In this document: piece by piece, positions 40,774-53,440 of the stretch
Numbering within the stretch: position 1 is the stretch's first letter
Layout: each line of letters starts with the position of its first letter
Assembly: GCA_944739405.2 (NCBI GenBank)
Contig: OX123200.2
Span: forward strand, 4,976,761 to 5,040,760
Length of the DNA: 64,000 bases
Direction: 5' to 3'
Origin: Euclidia mi
Taxonomy: Eukaryota; Arthropoda; Insecta; Lepidoptera; Erebidae
Made by a program: the position numbers and the translations under genes
Notes under the pieces: model-generated
Told to the model about the DNA's origin: nothing
The model's database searches: none
Seen by the model: only the letters and a program-made list of their open reading frames with translations

Positions 40774-42537
40774 AAATTATTATATCTGATCTGTATTTAT
40801 TGTTTCAATACAAACACCAAATTTTCTTTATGATTTATTGACAACAGTTTCATAAAATTGAAAATTATATAACTTTTATTCACAATACTTCAAAATTTTG
40901 CTAATTCATAGGCTAATTTAGATTAACATCTAGATAATTATTAAACTTACTTATTAATATAAGTATTAGAAAGCCCAAAGACACCTATTCTTATAATGAT
41001 GGAATGTTTACATAAAACATTTATAGTCCAGCTATACACCAAATAAATATTGGAATTAAATATTTTCAAAGGTACACAAGAAATATGGAATATGAATGCA
41101 TATATCCAGTACCTTTTAGAAAAGTTCAACCAGTTAAACTTTGTTGTAAATGGCTTAATTTGTATGTGTGGATCTGCCAAACTTTACTAGGTAAATGCAA
41201 CACACATACCTAAACATTGGGTACTTTTTATGCACACAATACCTACAGCTTAACTTTTTGATTGATATGAAATTGACACTTATGTAAGATGATAATTATA
41301 TAACAATAATTTGTGCATCACACAACAAAAAGTGTTTGGAAGTTTACTATCTTTATTGATATAGCGCTATGCATATGGAATACAACACATTCTTAATTGT
41401 AACAATTTCTAAATTCTATAGACAACATCTTTATCTTTGTACATTATGTCTTGAAACAGACAAAATAAAAAAATGTAGATTGCAATGTTTCGAAAGTATA
41501 CAGTAATTATCACAAAGTTATATAACAACTTTCAGTTCCAAACTTGTGGGGGTTTCCATTACACAGCAAATGTTTCAAACAGTATATTAATATAACTTTC
41601 AAAATGAAATATGGCAGAGTTATTATTATCACAGAAAAATAATTGCTATAATAAAATTAATACTGCTAAATAAAATAAATTATATTAAGTTAAACCAGCA
41701 GTCCCGATACCTTTTAGACATCATTTTATAAATAAAAAATATATTTATATAGTTACCCCACATTTCCTAATAACCATATTAATACAGCAAGGCAAGTTAA
41801 ATAATTTCCAGTTTACAAAATATGGCAAGCTTATACAATAATAAAATGTAAAAGACAGCTCATTCATATATTTTCATAAAGTTCAGTATAAAGCATGCAA
41901 TAACATTTCTATTAGTATTTTATAAACATTCACTTCTTGTGAATAGGTAAAAATAAAAAACAAAGTAAATTATTTTCTAAAACATTCATAAATCTGAACA
42001 TCATAATCCAGAGAGCATAAAGTCTCTTTAAAAATATAAATGCTAATACAAAGTAAAACATTATATAATAAGTAGGTATGTATATGCTTTGAGCTATATG
42101 CTACATAATATTATTAGATAATACATTCATAATTACATCATATATGTATCGCGTTTAAAAAAATCTTCTATAGGAATCAAAGTGCAAACAATTGCTCTAC
42201 ACTTGAGCAAGAAATGTAATAATCAATTCCTTATTATAATAATACAAAGTGAATGTTTTAGAGTGCGAACATTTGGCACTTACTCGATCCATGTAAGCCT
42301 CGACTAGCCGCTATACGCTCACTTTAAGCTTTTTAATTCACTTACAAAATTATATCACATTTTCAGTTATTGAACCAATTTAAATTATACAATGTATTAA
42401 CATAAATCACAACATTCTTGGAATGATCCAACTTAACTGCCAACTCACAGTAACGTTTGTAAGTATTAAATAATTTAGATATCATTTCTTACACAACCAT
42501 ATTTTATATACCTTTGCTTCAAATATTATGTACTCCC
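40774..42537. other. Convergent spacer between ANKRD54 and sphingosine kinase
   Basis: Strongly AT-rich and free of recognisable transposons. It may include alternative 3' UTRs of either gene. A small open frame at 40947-41180 has no support. Confidence 0.5.
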
Positions 42538-42543
42538 TTTATT
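42538..42543 (-). terminator. Candidate sphingosine kinase poly(A) signal
   Basis: AATAAA on the minus strand 72 bp past the stop codon. It would give a short 3' UTR; further AT-rich hexamers lie downstream. Confidence 0.45.
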
Positions 42544-42614
42544 GCACTTGCATCGGCTCGGTTATGGTTTAAATTATATCAGTCATTTTATAAATACTAA
42601 TGAGAAATGTAATG

Positions 42615-43466
42615 TTATTTCATTTCTGGCACTAATAAATTAACTATATTGGGGAATATTTCGGCCTGTATGGGCCCGTACTCTACGAGCTCGCCATCCA
42701 CGGTGATGTAACCGTTGGACCCCTCCGGAACTATTCTAAACGCGCTTACAGGAACCATTTTAATGAACTCACTATTCATTTCAACGTGTGCGGCCTCACC
42801 CACGCCGAGTAGGAACGATAGAAGTTGAGATCGAGATATGCCTGCCTTGATGATCAGCATCCATATGACGCCGTCCGAGAGCTGCGCGCGCGGCGCGAAC
42901 AAGAAGTCCTCGCCGATGTACGACTGATATGAGACATGGACCATGACGAATTCACCTTCCTCGTGCACCCAGTGCGACGGTAACTGGGACATGAGCGAGG
43001 GCAGGTGGGAAGCCGGTCCGTGCATACACGTGTGGACAGGCGACCGCATTTCTGAGCCGCTACTCGTCACGCTATGGTATTCTGACCCGCGCGTACTGTA
43101 AAATGCGCTCCTTCGAGAATTAACAGAGTACCAGGAATCCACTCTTTGATGTTGTCGCCCGTTAATCGCGTTCGAGAACACTTCGGCATTTTCTTCGCAA
43201 TCAATAAACGCTTCCGCATCGGGGGAGTCGAGCGCGCCGTCCTGGCTGATGCTATGACTGAGGGTTAGCGGTAGTTTTGGTTTAGGCAGATTGCTCACAT
43301 CCTTAATTTTCGCGTAACTCACTACACCTTTATACGTCCTCAGGCCAACGAGTCTGGCGACTGCCCACACAGCGAACCTTTGACCGCCGATGGCTCGTAA
43401 CCTTTCGCTCTCGATGTCAATGTCTGATAGGAGGCCCCAGCCGACGGACAGAAACGAAAACATAAT
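42615..43466 (-). CDS. Sphingosine kinase last exon
   Basis: 284 codons including TAA. The acceptor TTTTTTTGTCGCAG at 43467 gives phase 0 with the previous exon. The Met-rich start of the open frame (MSQIM) lies in the intron and is not the protein start. Confidence 0.92.
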   Translation of the reverse strand: MMFSFLSVGWGLLSDIDIESERLRAIGGQRFAVWAVARLVGLRTYKGVVSYAKIKDVSNLPKPKLPLTLSHSISQDGALDSPDAEAFIDCEENAEVFSNAINGRQHQRVDSWYSVNSRRSAFYSTRGSEYHSVTSSGSEMRSPVHTCMHGPASHLPSLMSQLPSHWVHEEGEFVMVHVSYQSYIGEDFLFAPRAQLSDGVIWMLIIKAGISRSQLLSFLLGVGEAAHVEMNSEFIKMVPVSAFRIVPEGSNGYITVDGELVEYGPIQAEIFPNIVNLLVPEMK

Positions 43467-43884
43467 CTGCGACAAAAAAAAGTGAATTACTCATTAGTGA
43501 AGCGAACGTCGTAAAACAATGGTTGTGTTGAAGGAGCTTAGCAGCACTGGCCTTTGCGCAGACACTATAGATTAGCGCTGGAGCGGTGTTAAGTTATAAG
43601 ATAATAGTGTAAATATCAACACAGTAGTTAGAATGAACGCAGGGCTAATTGTATCCGCGAGTTGAGCACTCGTTGTTTGTTGTGACGGACGTTCTCAATT
43701 GAATATTGTAATGTAACATAAGCACCTGGTGTACGCCTGTTACATCACATGGTATGCAGTCAACAGAGTCAACATTATACTTACTTTGGATTTGGTTTCA
43801 ATTCTAACTACGTCCATTGGCGCCGTCTTGCCTTTTACTATGCCCATGGATAGGCCCGTTAAGTTATGTGGAATGTAGGGTTCA
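42615..43884 (-). CDS. Sphingosine kinase, 3' part (last two exons)
   Basis: The two exons encode the C-terminal half of a sphingosine kinase, which phosphorylates sphingosine to sphingosine-1-phosphate with ATP. The penultimate exon gives NLTGLSMGIVKGKTAPMDVV and RIETKSK. The last exon opens IMFSFLSVGWGLLSDIDIES and AIGGQRFAVWAVARLVGLR, a family hallmark. A serine-rich linker of about 100 residues follows, as is usual in the family, and then GVIWMLIIKAGISRSQLL, VPVSAFRIVPEG and ITVDGELVEYGPIQAEIFP. The N-terminal DAGK catalytic part with the ATP-binding GGDG motif is not present in these exons. I did not find it in the window, so the gene is incomplete here. Which insect paralogue (Sk1 or Sk2) cannot be told. 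Confidence 0.92.
43785..43884 (-). CDS. Sphingosine kinase penultimate exon
   Basis: 100 bp, acceptor CTTTCTTTACAG, donor GTAAGT. It begins with the last base of a split codon, so the preceding exon must end in phase 2. It encodes EPYIPHNLTGLSMGIVKGK and TAPMDVVRIETKSK. Confidence 0.9.
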
Positions 43885-45077
43885 CTGTAAAGAAAGAAAA
43901 CTTTATGTTAATTATCATTATTGTTCACCGAAGAATATATCATCTAGATTATTTGAAGGACGGATTTGTGAAACGGTGTATGGAAGCTGATTTGATCCTA
44001 ATCGAATCGTTTCATCCTGTGGAAGGGGAATTAGAAATCTACCCTACGCCCGATTGAGGCCAGTTAAAAGCAATCTTGTTAAATAATACAGTGCTTAAGC
44101 TGTACCAACATAGGTATACATAGTTTTACATGTTGTAGCCTGTAAAGTGCCAAAATAAGGCCACGGCCTAAAGCCGAGCTCGACTAAATACATTACGTTG
44201 CATGCTAAAGCAACTCTGTTTGTACATACATAGGGTCAGCTACATAAGTCCGTATACATTTACGTGAATTTGGATGGTTAGGTATATCGTATAACTTAAA
44301 TATTATTATTGTCTATGTCGTGTAGGGTTTTTGGACGAAGAAAATTTACCTAAATCATAATTAATAATGTATTACTTAAGAACAATCATCAAGCAGTTTT
44401 ATTTCATAAAATACACGCGAATTTTTTTGAGATTTGAAGCGACTTTTGCAATGGATTGTACCTACCTACAATGAACAAGTTCAGCTATATTAACGTGGCT
44501 TGTCAATTGTATACTCCGTATTACCTGTGCCCCGTGTATTTCAACACCGGCCATTTAAACCATCATCTTGGGGAAATAAGCCGCCATATTTGCATTAGCA
44601 CGAAATGCTGTTCTAAACCGTTATAGTTTGAGTTTACAGTCCCGGGCAATATTATTTACGAACAATAACAAGGTTTATTTATGAACTGAATTCAAGTTCT
44701 TTTAGCCAATTTACATCCTCATACTAAATAAATGATTTCTCATTTGAAAATATGTGAAAAACAAACTGCATTTGAGTGTTTCTACCGAATATCTGTTGAT
44801 TTGTTAGTTGATGCACTAAAACATGTAGATACTGAACCAACAATGACATCATAATCAATTTGTATGTAGAAATTAGGCAAATCCACAGATTTATTTATAG
44901 GGCAAATCATTGACTTTGGTCACCAATATCTCGTCAAAATGTTGTAAAATGGATGTACCTACTTATTACTTAGGTATATCCTTCCTGTTCAGCTTAGGGA
45001 AAATGGACAATCATAATACCTACCACAACTTCCTGATCAAGCCTATAATTGGTAGTAGGTAGATACTATTAAGTATA
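43885..45077. other. Sphingosine kinase upstream intron, proximal part
   Basis: I looked for the preceding kinase exon (phase-2 end, GT donor) and did not find one. A 63-codon plus-strand frame at 43866-44057 overlaps the exon antisense and is not convincing. AT-rich, no named repeat. Confidence 0.4.
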
Positions 45078-45088
45078 GAAAATATATG

Positions 45089-45324
45089 TCCGTGTGGTGA
45101 CGGATTAAGAATACGAATTGTCACCACCCCATATCATCCCATGGGTGTCGTGAGAACCGACAGAGGGAGCATAGTATGCAGAGAACAGCACTGCAAGAGA
45201 AGGAAAACTTGATACAAACCCTATACCAACCCGCTTGGCCAGCGTGGTATAGTAGGCCAAATTCCTCCTTTCAAAGGAGAGGCCTAGTCCAGCAGTGGAC
45301 TATCAAAGGCTGATGATGATGATA
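45089..45324 (+). mobile_element. SINE with (ATG)n-type tail, copy 3
   Basis: Same family as 34328-34560, starting GTCCGTGTGGTGACGG and ending TGATGATGATG. Target duplication ATAGAAAATAT (45077-45087 and about 45323-45333). Confidence 0.88.
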
Positions 45325-45333
45325 GAAAATATC

Positions 45334-45625
45334 AACTTTATCAGCCTTGTTTATTATCTGTCCCACCGCTGGACACAGGCCTCTTCTCATTATACTTACT
45401 GGCCACCATGCTAGCCAAGAGCGGTTTGGCAGATTCAGATGTCTTTCAAGAACATTCTCAAGAACTCTCAAACATGCAGGCCCCAGGGTCCTCACGATGT
45501 TTTCTTTCATCGTTTAGCAAGTTAATTCGCACCTAGCTTCGAAAACTCATTTGATGAGCCATGGATTCGAACCCGAGTCCCTCTGCCTAATAGTCTATTG
45601 GTCGCTCCATCTTGTTATCGTTGCC
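45334..45625 (-). mobile_element. tRNA-derived SINE
   Basis: On the minus strand a tRNA-like head with a B-box-like GGGTTCGAATCC (around 45565-45576), then TCACGATG and CCTGTGTCCAGCGGTGGGAC further on. Inserted directly beside SINE copy 3. Confidence 0.6.
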
Positions 45626-47227
45626 GATCCGATCCGCGACAATATGAACAGTGAGTAATATAACTGGCCAGAAGTGGGTGTGTAATTCACCCCTACTCAT
45701 TTGCTCGATGAAAGAGATACTTACGGAACTGTAATAAATTCATCCTTGTGATATCCATATCAACTTATTAAACCAATTACTCGGCGCACAGTGAGAGAAC
45801 TGGCCGGCAAGGACTTTTTGCTACATGAAGGATTATATGCCTAAATAAAAGATCTTAACTTTTAAATTTGCCCCATCGAGAAAAGAACTCGACATCGACT
45901 ACGTGTAGTCCCGTATGTGTACTTAACTATGAGAAAGAAAAATTATGTAATGAAAATTTGAAGTAATAATATTATCTGTTGCTAAACAATCCATTGCCTT
46001 GCAAAGTTTATGCTAAGCGCGACATCAACAACAACACTCAACAAAAGAGCAGATTTTACCGACAATGACCAATTAAGATGGATTTGTTTCTCACACGTGA
46101 AACAAGCGGATTAATTACTTGCGTCAATTAATGATGTTCGAATCTGCTATTTATCAATCGCATGCTATTAACTATATGCTAATTTTGCATGCTATTGAAA
46201 ATGCTATAATATAGCATGCTATCGTGCGAAGAGTCAACACCCTTCGTGTGATCGCTAGTTTTAGCACATGTACGATATAGCGCGCTGTCGCGCTATCCAT
46301 ATTTGAACGTAGGTTAATATAGCGTCGACAAACATGTTATTTGCCTAACGAGTCTGAAGACTTTACGCGTGGGCAGACAACATGGTGAACTGTAATGTTA
46401 CACATGAATAAACAATACATATACATATTTTTACATTTCTTCTAAGCATAAAATGTAATCATTATGCACAACAAACTAATATTAACCAAATAATTAATAA
46501 TAAATAAGTCAATTAATTTTCCTTCATACTTTTCAGGCTTAGGACTGTATATAATTAATCATATTGTGTTATTTAAATCATTTTAACACACATGTTACAC
46601 AGATCATTCATAGATACACAGTATTACGTGTCCTATCACAGTTTTTTTTTAATCAAACACAAAACACTTAACTTTTGGGAATGTAAAATCACTCACGTAC
46701 TTATATGCCTACTTAGATCGCGCGAGCCGTCGAACAGCTAAAATTCGCACGCTACGCAAGTTCACGTCTGGCTGCTCGCGTTAGCACGCGAAGACTGATC
46801 GCAAATATCGCAATTCGCAGCGCTGCGAACGTGCGAAGTGCGATGTGCCGTCGCGTCGGTGCGATGTTTGATTGATATGCTATATGCTATTTTATAGCAC
46901 GAACGAGAGCCAAATGAACTTGCTATTAGATGCGAAATAAAATTAGCGTGCTGTGCTATTGTGCTATATGCTATATTAACCACCATTAGCGTCAATACGT
47001 GATACAATAAAATGAACTAAAGCACGACTATAAAAAGTAAATGGAATATAACTTGCGACGTTGCAGCCAAACAAATTTTTATCTTACTTATTATACCTAC
47101 TATCAAGAAATTCAAAGAGCACATTGTCTGTGCATTAATATTTTGCAAAAATTCCAATCGATATGTACCTATTATACTACGATATTGAATACAAAACATT
47201 TCATTAATCTGTTTAATTGTTACACTG
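45626..47227. other. Intron/intergenic with GCTAT-rich palindromic stretches
   Basis: 46140-46240 and 46870-46980 are dense in GCATGCTAT / ATAGCATGC / TGCTATATGCTAT motifs in both orientations, which suggests the subterminal regions of an unclassified DNA transposon (46140-46980). No transposase is visible between them. Confidence 0.45.
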
Positions 47228-47237
47228 TCACGCGAAA

Positions 47238-49851
47238 CCTGACCTTTTACTAAAAACACACAATCTCGATATACTACTCATTTCTGAAACACACTTTACC
47301 AATAAAAGCCACGTACACATAAGGAACTACAATATATACACAACAAATCATCCAGATGGGACAGCACATGGGGGCACAGCGGTTTTAATTAAATCCTCCA
47401 TCGATCATTATGAACTCCCACAGTTCAGAACAGAACACATACAAGCTACATCAGTGAATATACGGGATAAAAACGGGCACTTCAACGTGTCGTCCGTCTA
47501 TTGTCCTCCCAGGCACCGAATCACCGAGGAGCATTTCACTGCATACTTCAAAACCCTTGGACCGCGCTTCATAGCGGGAGGTGATTGGAACTCTAAACAC
47601 CTACACTGGGGCTCAAGACTGATAACTACAAGAGGTAGAGAACTCAAAAAGTGTGTAGACAGGAACTACTTGACAACAATAGCCACATCAGAGCCGACCC
47701 ACTGGCCAACTGACCCAAATAAATTACCCGACGTCATAGACTTCTTTATTATGAAGGGTCTCTCTCGTCTATTCCATCGAATTGACAATTGCCTTGATGG
47801 TTCTTCTGATCACACACCTGTAATACTAACCATCAGCGCGAACATTCTGGACTCTCAAGCAAAAGCAAGATTGTATAACTGCCGAACGGACTGGAAATTG
47901 TTTCGCACCTTAGTTGAAAAATCTCTACAGTTGAAGATCTCGCTGAAATCCGAGGATGACATTGATAACGCAGTTTTAGCCTTTACAAGGACGGTTCAAG
48001 AAGTTTGCTGGAAGAGTACAGAAGCAGTGACTCATAGCAACACCAGACGTAATTATGTACCACACGAAATAAGAGACATGATTCTTCAGAAAAGACGTCT
48101 TCGTAGAGTTTGGCACATCAGCCGACATCCCGACGACAAGAGAGCGCTTAATAACTATATTCAGTCTCTTAGAAAATCTATCAGGGAAATGGAAAATGCT
48201 ACAGTTGAAGCTAATCTACAGTCGCTAACAGCTACTGCTCATACCAACTACTCACTATGGAAAGCGTGCAAAAATATGAACCAAGCCACCAATCCAAAGC
48301 CACCACTTCGTCTGGATGGAAATAAATGGGCTAGATCCAAACAGGAAAAGGCAAATGCTTTTGCTGATTACCTCTCCAAGGTATTTGTTCCCAATGACTC
48401 CGTCCCTGGTGCTACGGAAACATACATAGATGACGTTCTCCAGCGAGACTTTCAGTTTGATCTACCTTTAAAAGTAGTAACACCAGGAGAAATAACGAGG
48501 ACCGTCAACCGATTGGAAAATAAGAAAGCCCCAGGATTTGACCTATCGATAAAAAGGTACTCTCTGAACTGCCTCGCAAAGCAATTGTTTACCTAACAAC
48601 ATTGTTTAACTGCATCATCAGAGTAGGATACTTTCCTGCTCTATGGAAGGTCTCGCAAATAATTATGATCCATAAAGCTGGGAAACCACCACATTAAGTG
48701 TCATCGTACAGGCCGATCAGCCTTCTCCCAACAGTTTCGAAGGTCTTGGAGAAAATACTATTGCGACGACTCTCATACGCGATGCACGAAAATTCTATAA
48801 CGCCAGATCACCAGTTCGGGTTTAGACCAGAGCACGCTACCACGGAACAAATACGTTTGGAGTTTGCAAATGTATCAGCGACAGTCTTGAGCGAAAGGAA
48901 TACTGCGCCTCGGCTTTTCTAGACGTACAACAAGCCTTCGACAGAGTGTGGCACAAGGGTCTTCTTTGCAAAATCAAATTACTGCTACCCCACACTTTCT
49001 ATCAAATTCTGGAATCTTACCTGGCTGATAGAATTTTCCAAATAAAGGAGGCAGAATGTACATCGCAATTCTGCGACATACTAGCTGGGGTACCAGAAGG
49101 GTCAGTCCTTGGCCCAGTTTTGTACACTATCTTCACAGCAGATTTACCACAGACACCTGGTGTTACTATTGCAACCTACGCAGATGATACTGCAGTACTA
49201 GCTTCCAGTAGGTATGCGGCAGAAGCCTCTGCGATACTGCAACGGAGTCTCACTCAAATTAATGACTGGTTCAACACATGGAGAATCAAAGCAAGTGCCA
49301 ATAAATCAGTCCAAGTTACATTTACTTTGAGAAGAGAAACATGTCCACCAGTGAGCCTTGGCGGCAGAGAGCTGCCAAACAGTAACTCCATCAAATATTT
49401 GGGGTTGCATTTAGACCGCAGACTGACATGGAACAAACACGTTGAGTGCAAGAGAAATGAAGTCAACCTCAAATACAGAGCACTGTATTGGCTTCTGGGA
49501 AGAAACACCAAATTGTCCATTGACAACAAGCTGCTGCTATACGAGTCAGTCATAAAACCAGTCTGGACCTATGGCATTCAACTGTGGGGAGCCACTTGTG
49601 ATTCCAACATCAACAAAATCCAAAGAGCCCAGAATTATATCCTTAAACAGATAAGCAACTCGCCCCGGTTCATTAAAAACTCAGAAGTGCATAAGCATCT
49701 GAACATAAAAACTGTAAAGGAGGAAATACAAGCCTCCCTTAAAAATTACAAACATAGACTGGAAAACCATCCTAATCAACTTGCTGTCCAGCTCACCCTA
49801 CCCGACTGCATAACCCGTTTGAAGAGGCGTAGGATCCTGGATCTAGGCTAA
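47238..49851 (+). pseudogene. Jockey-like ORF2 (endonuclease plus reverse transcriptase), broken
   Basis: Endonuclease (AP-type): LDILLISETHF, GGTAVLIKSSIDHY, IAGGDWNSKHLHWGS, LDGSSDHTPVILTIS (catalytic SDH). Reverse transcriptase: NKKAPGFD, then in another frame YFPALWKVSQIIMIHKAGK, SSYRPISLLPTVSKVLEKIL, HQFGFRPEHATTEQI, QQAFDRVWHKGLL, AGVPEGSVLGPVLYTIFTAD, catalytic ATYADDTAVLASS, then IKYLGLHLDRRLTWNKH. Breaks: a frameshift near 48545, a TAA near 48695, a second frameshift near 48915. Otherwise conserved, so fairly young. Confidence 0.92.
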
Positions 49852-49989
49852 ATAGGCCACTTTGTTGATATGGAGTATCTTCCTAATGAGGCACATCTCT
49901 ATCCTAAATTCTACCAAACAACATCACATTTGCTCATAGTCAGAATTGACTGAATGCAAGATTTCGATTAAAAAAAAAAAAAAAAAAAT
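47238..49989 (+). mobile_element. Jockey-like LINE, 5'-truncated, poly(A)-tailed
   Basis: Flanked by a 10-bp target duplication TCACGCGAAA (47228-47237, 49990-49999) and ending in about 20 A. It retains most of the endonuclease and the whole reverse transcriptase of ORF2; ORF1 is missing. Confidence 0.92.
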
Positions 49990-50154
49990 TCACGCGAAAA
50001 TCCGTAAACGATTTTTTGATGGGACTATCGTCGTTATCCGAAAAGCGAGCCACAATCTAAGATAAACATTGTTAAAGTGTATTATCATCATTAATTATGT
50101 TTTAAGCCACATCCAGTGTCGTATAAAAAAAAATGATATTAGATTTTATTAATA

Positions 50155-50345
50155 ACTAGCTGACCCGGCGAACTTCGTACCGCCTAACACTCGATTCTTT
50201 TTTCCCCTTTTTTTTATTATTCTCTTTGAAAAAGAACCATCCTCGTACTACAAGGAATATTATTTAAAAAAATTAGCGAAATCGGTTCAGCTGCTCTCGA
50301 GATTTGCGCTTAGCAACACATTCAGCGATCCCTTTTTATATTATA
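50155..50345 (+). mobile_element. Retroposon of the ACTAGCTGACCCGGCGAAC type
   Basis: Starts ACTAGCTGACCCGGCGAAC, contains GAAATCGGTTCAGCTGCTCT, ends near CTTTTTATATTATAGATGG. This type is widespread in arthropods. No coding part remains. Confidence 0.7.
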
Positions 50346-51041
50346 GATGGATATATTACGGAAGCCAGTTTTACAATATATGATAATAAAATAAAAGGAA
50401 TGTGAAATATATGTATTTTAGACGGTAGCTCGAGCGTGGCGAGTCTAGTAGGAACCTCGCCAATGCACTTGCATAGAGTCGAGGTTGCGACCTTGAAGAG
50501 GACGACGACATTATCTAATAGTACGTATGATTTTATGCTAAATGACTTTCGTTTAGGAAACCCATTGTGGCTTTTGGATACTGCCGTCCTATAAATATTG
50601 CGAAAGTTCTAGATAGGTACTAGAAGACCTAGGACTTGCCAATATCTTAGGTAAAAACTAAAGCGACCCTGCAGAAAATGAGTGACTACGATGCGCTCAA
50701 ACAATAAAGCGGTATTCAAATAGTTTATTATAATCTATTATGTTACTTAACTATTGAAGTTATGTCTTCTGTTGCCATTCGTGTCCGTGTATCATATTTT
50801 TAAATAAAGATAAATGAGCAAATATCAGTTATACTGGTTTAGTACTTTAGTCATAAGTATAAACTAACGACGATGGGTAGGTACTTTACCTGGAGCTAAA
50901 TATTTAAACAACAGTAATGTGTGAGAGTTTTAAGCTTAGGTGTTGCAAAAAGAATGCAGAAATTCAGCATCACCCGAGTAATCACATTTCTGATCTATTT
51001 CTCTTTTCCGTCTCTTTCCTTTTTCACATACCTATGTCATC
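50346..51041. other. Non-coding stretch, nothing recognised
   Basis: AT-rich with one moderately GC-rich patch at 50425-50510. No open frame, repeat or splice context supports a call. Confidence 0.4.
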
Positions 51042-51406
51042 TTAACACATTGACTGCTGGCCTAAGATTCGTAGACGGCCTTTTGCTATGCGGCCAGTAC
51101 GCATATCCTGCGTGTATCCGCACCCGCAGAGCATGCCCAGCCTCTCGTGCTTAACGACACGCAACGCGCGTGCAGGTCGAGCGTGTGTCTGTGCTGACGC
51201 GACACGCGACGTACGAGTTGCTATACAAAAAAAACACACATGAGTGGTCGTCAGCACATGTGTGGTATGGGTATGATTCACGCGTCGCGTGTTTCGGCAG
51301 CACGCTTGTATATTTTTTCCCTAAACACGACTATTGTGGGCTAGCCGCATCGCAGGATCCGACACTTGGGACACACCATATACGTTTCCAGCAGTCAATG
51401 TGTTAA
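51042..51406. mobile_element. TTAA-flanked MITE (piggyBac-like), copy 2
   Basis: Complete copy: TTAACACATTGACTGCTGG at the left, CCAGCAGTCAATGTGTTAA at the right, 19-bp perfect inverted ends including the TTAA. Nearly identical to 1248-1598. Confidence 0.88.
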
Positions 51407-51408
51407 TA

Positions 51409-51613
51409 TATAAAATCCTTGCGTTACTGACTGACTGACAGACACGCTACAGCCGAAACTATTGGGCGCAGGAAGCTGAAATTTGGCATATATATTATGT
51501 TCCTTGGGGATCGTAGGGGTGCACTAAGAAGGGATTTCCCGAAATTCCCACGGGATCGGCCAAAATGGGTAAATAAAAAAAAAATGCAGGCGTAGCTGCT
51601 GGCGTCCTCTAGT
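51409..51613 (+). repeat. Left copy of an inverted repeat pair (repeat with CTAG end)
   Basis: Runs ATATATAAAATCCTTGCG ... GTAGCTGCTGGCGTCCTCTA. The reverse complement is at 52236-52439 with few differences. The CCTCTAG end and AT-rich start resemble Helitron-type borders, but family is uncertain. Confidence 0.75.
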
Positions 51614-52235
51614 ACTTATATAGTATCCGTGACTTCGCCTTTCACAATGGCCCATTAGAAGAATACCCCGGTGGTTTAGTGAGTAGGCCTAAATGCCTGT
51701 GGAGGAATAGCACACAAAAGGAAACCAGGTGGCAGATACACATAGGTAGAATAAATGCTTGTCATCATACGTACAAATTGTTTAGTCATTGGTTTAGTAT
51801 TACTCCTTGTCTGTAGTTGTATACCTAACTAATATTATTGCAAACGTAAATGAAGGCAACGCATAAGGCGTCGCGGCGTCGATAGAATACAAGGGCTAAG
51901 TGTAACAGGAGACATTTATTTCAATGCCACATTTGTTTCAGCGAATTTGAAAGACAGATGCTTTAGAAACATAAAAAAAATTGTCTGATCGATGATTGAT
52001 AACTTTTGAACAGCTAAGGCTAGAAAAACTTCTAACGCTTTAATCCTTTTTTAGATATAAGATTCCGTTTATGTCTTCTTGGTCAGATTAATGAACGCAT
52101 CATACATATTCTGAATAGTAGGGAAGGGTTAAAAAAAAACACAAAATGGCAGGTTTTAACGAACTGCTCTAAAGACATTGTTAAACATACAATCTTAACC
52201 TAGCCAGTCACGTGTGACATCGAATTATATTCTTG

Positions 52236-52439
52236 ACTAGAGGACGCCAGCAGCTACGCCTGCATTTTTTTAAATTTACCCGTTTTGCGCGATCCCGTGG
52301 GAATTTCGGGAAATCCCTTCTTAGTGCACGCCTACGGTCCCCAAGGAACATACATGCCAAATTTCAGCTTCCTGCGCCCAATAGTTTTGGCTGTAGCGTG
52401 TCTGTCAGTCAGTCAGTAACGCAAGGATTTTATATATTA
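52236..52439 (-). repeat. Right copy of the inverted repeat pair
   Basis: Begins CTAGAGGACGCCAGCAGCTA and ends CGCAAGGATTTTATATATTA. Pairs with 51409-51613 across about 620 bp of unremarkable DNA. Confidence 0.75.
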
Positions 52440-53440
52440 AGATAAAACGTTTCACAAATATGTTTTGAGTCTATGCATGACCGTGTATAATTTCGTATGT
52501 GGTGACCAATCCGCGTCTCCGTCGCATGTAATGCAATGTCTCTTATCGACCGGACTCAAGGTTAACTTAATGTTTTCCACGCTAAATGCATATTTGAATG
52601 CCCACTGCAATTACAGCGACCGGTTTAGAAACAGTTAACAAATCACTAAAACTGTAACTAATTTGCCACTATTAAACATTTCTAAATGTCTTACGTAGTA
52701 AGTTACTTCAAAATCGCGACAAGATCAAAGGTTACAAAATTAACGCGGTGTAGATCCCAGGAGCTGAGGAACCGCTTTTCAATCTAACCAGTTTTTAAAA
52801 GATAATTAGCATTTCCCCCAAAGCGACTACAATCCGACCTCCGCAGCCCAAAGTTTAGTTGAGTATAGTGTCAAGAGTTCAAGGTCCTTGACGACAAAAA
52901 AAGTGATGTACATGTTACAAACAAATGATCTGGAGGCCGTTGTCCAGCAGTGGACGTCTCTACGCAGAGATGATGATAAACTATTATATAGGTACAACCA
53001 AATGTATACCTACGCAAAGGGCGAAGGACGAACGTGTGTGTCTACTTACTGTACGCAATTTGCCAATATTATATTTTAATAAAATTAATAAATATATAAT
53101 TATCGATTGCAATATTTTAGACGGACATCACTAATAAGAGAAATGCTAGTCATTGTAAGTATTTAATGATATCATATTTACTTGTTTTAACAGATTGAAA
53201 TAAGATAATATTTTATCACGGTTCCGGTTAGAATTGCTGTTCATTTATCAAGATAGAAATTTAAGACCTATTGATAACTGATACTAAGAACAAGGATCTA
53301 TTACTTGATGGACTATGTGAACTATTCCCATTGTCCAGTGACTTAAAACTGCTTAAGGTTTTACAGTGTACAGTTTTATCTATGCCTTATTAATATGTCA
53401 TTATAATTTCTATTGGCGATGCTAAGATTCTACCTAGCGA

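Noticed and set aside
45560..45620. Possible tRNA gene from a GGGTTCGAATCC box
   Set aside because: No full cloverleaf; the flanking sequence is SINE-like, so it is a tRNA-derived SINE head.
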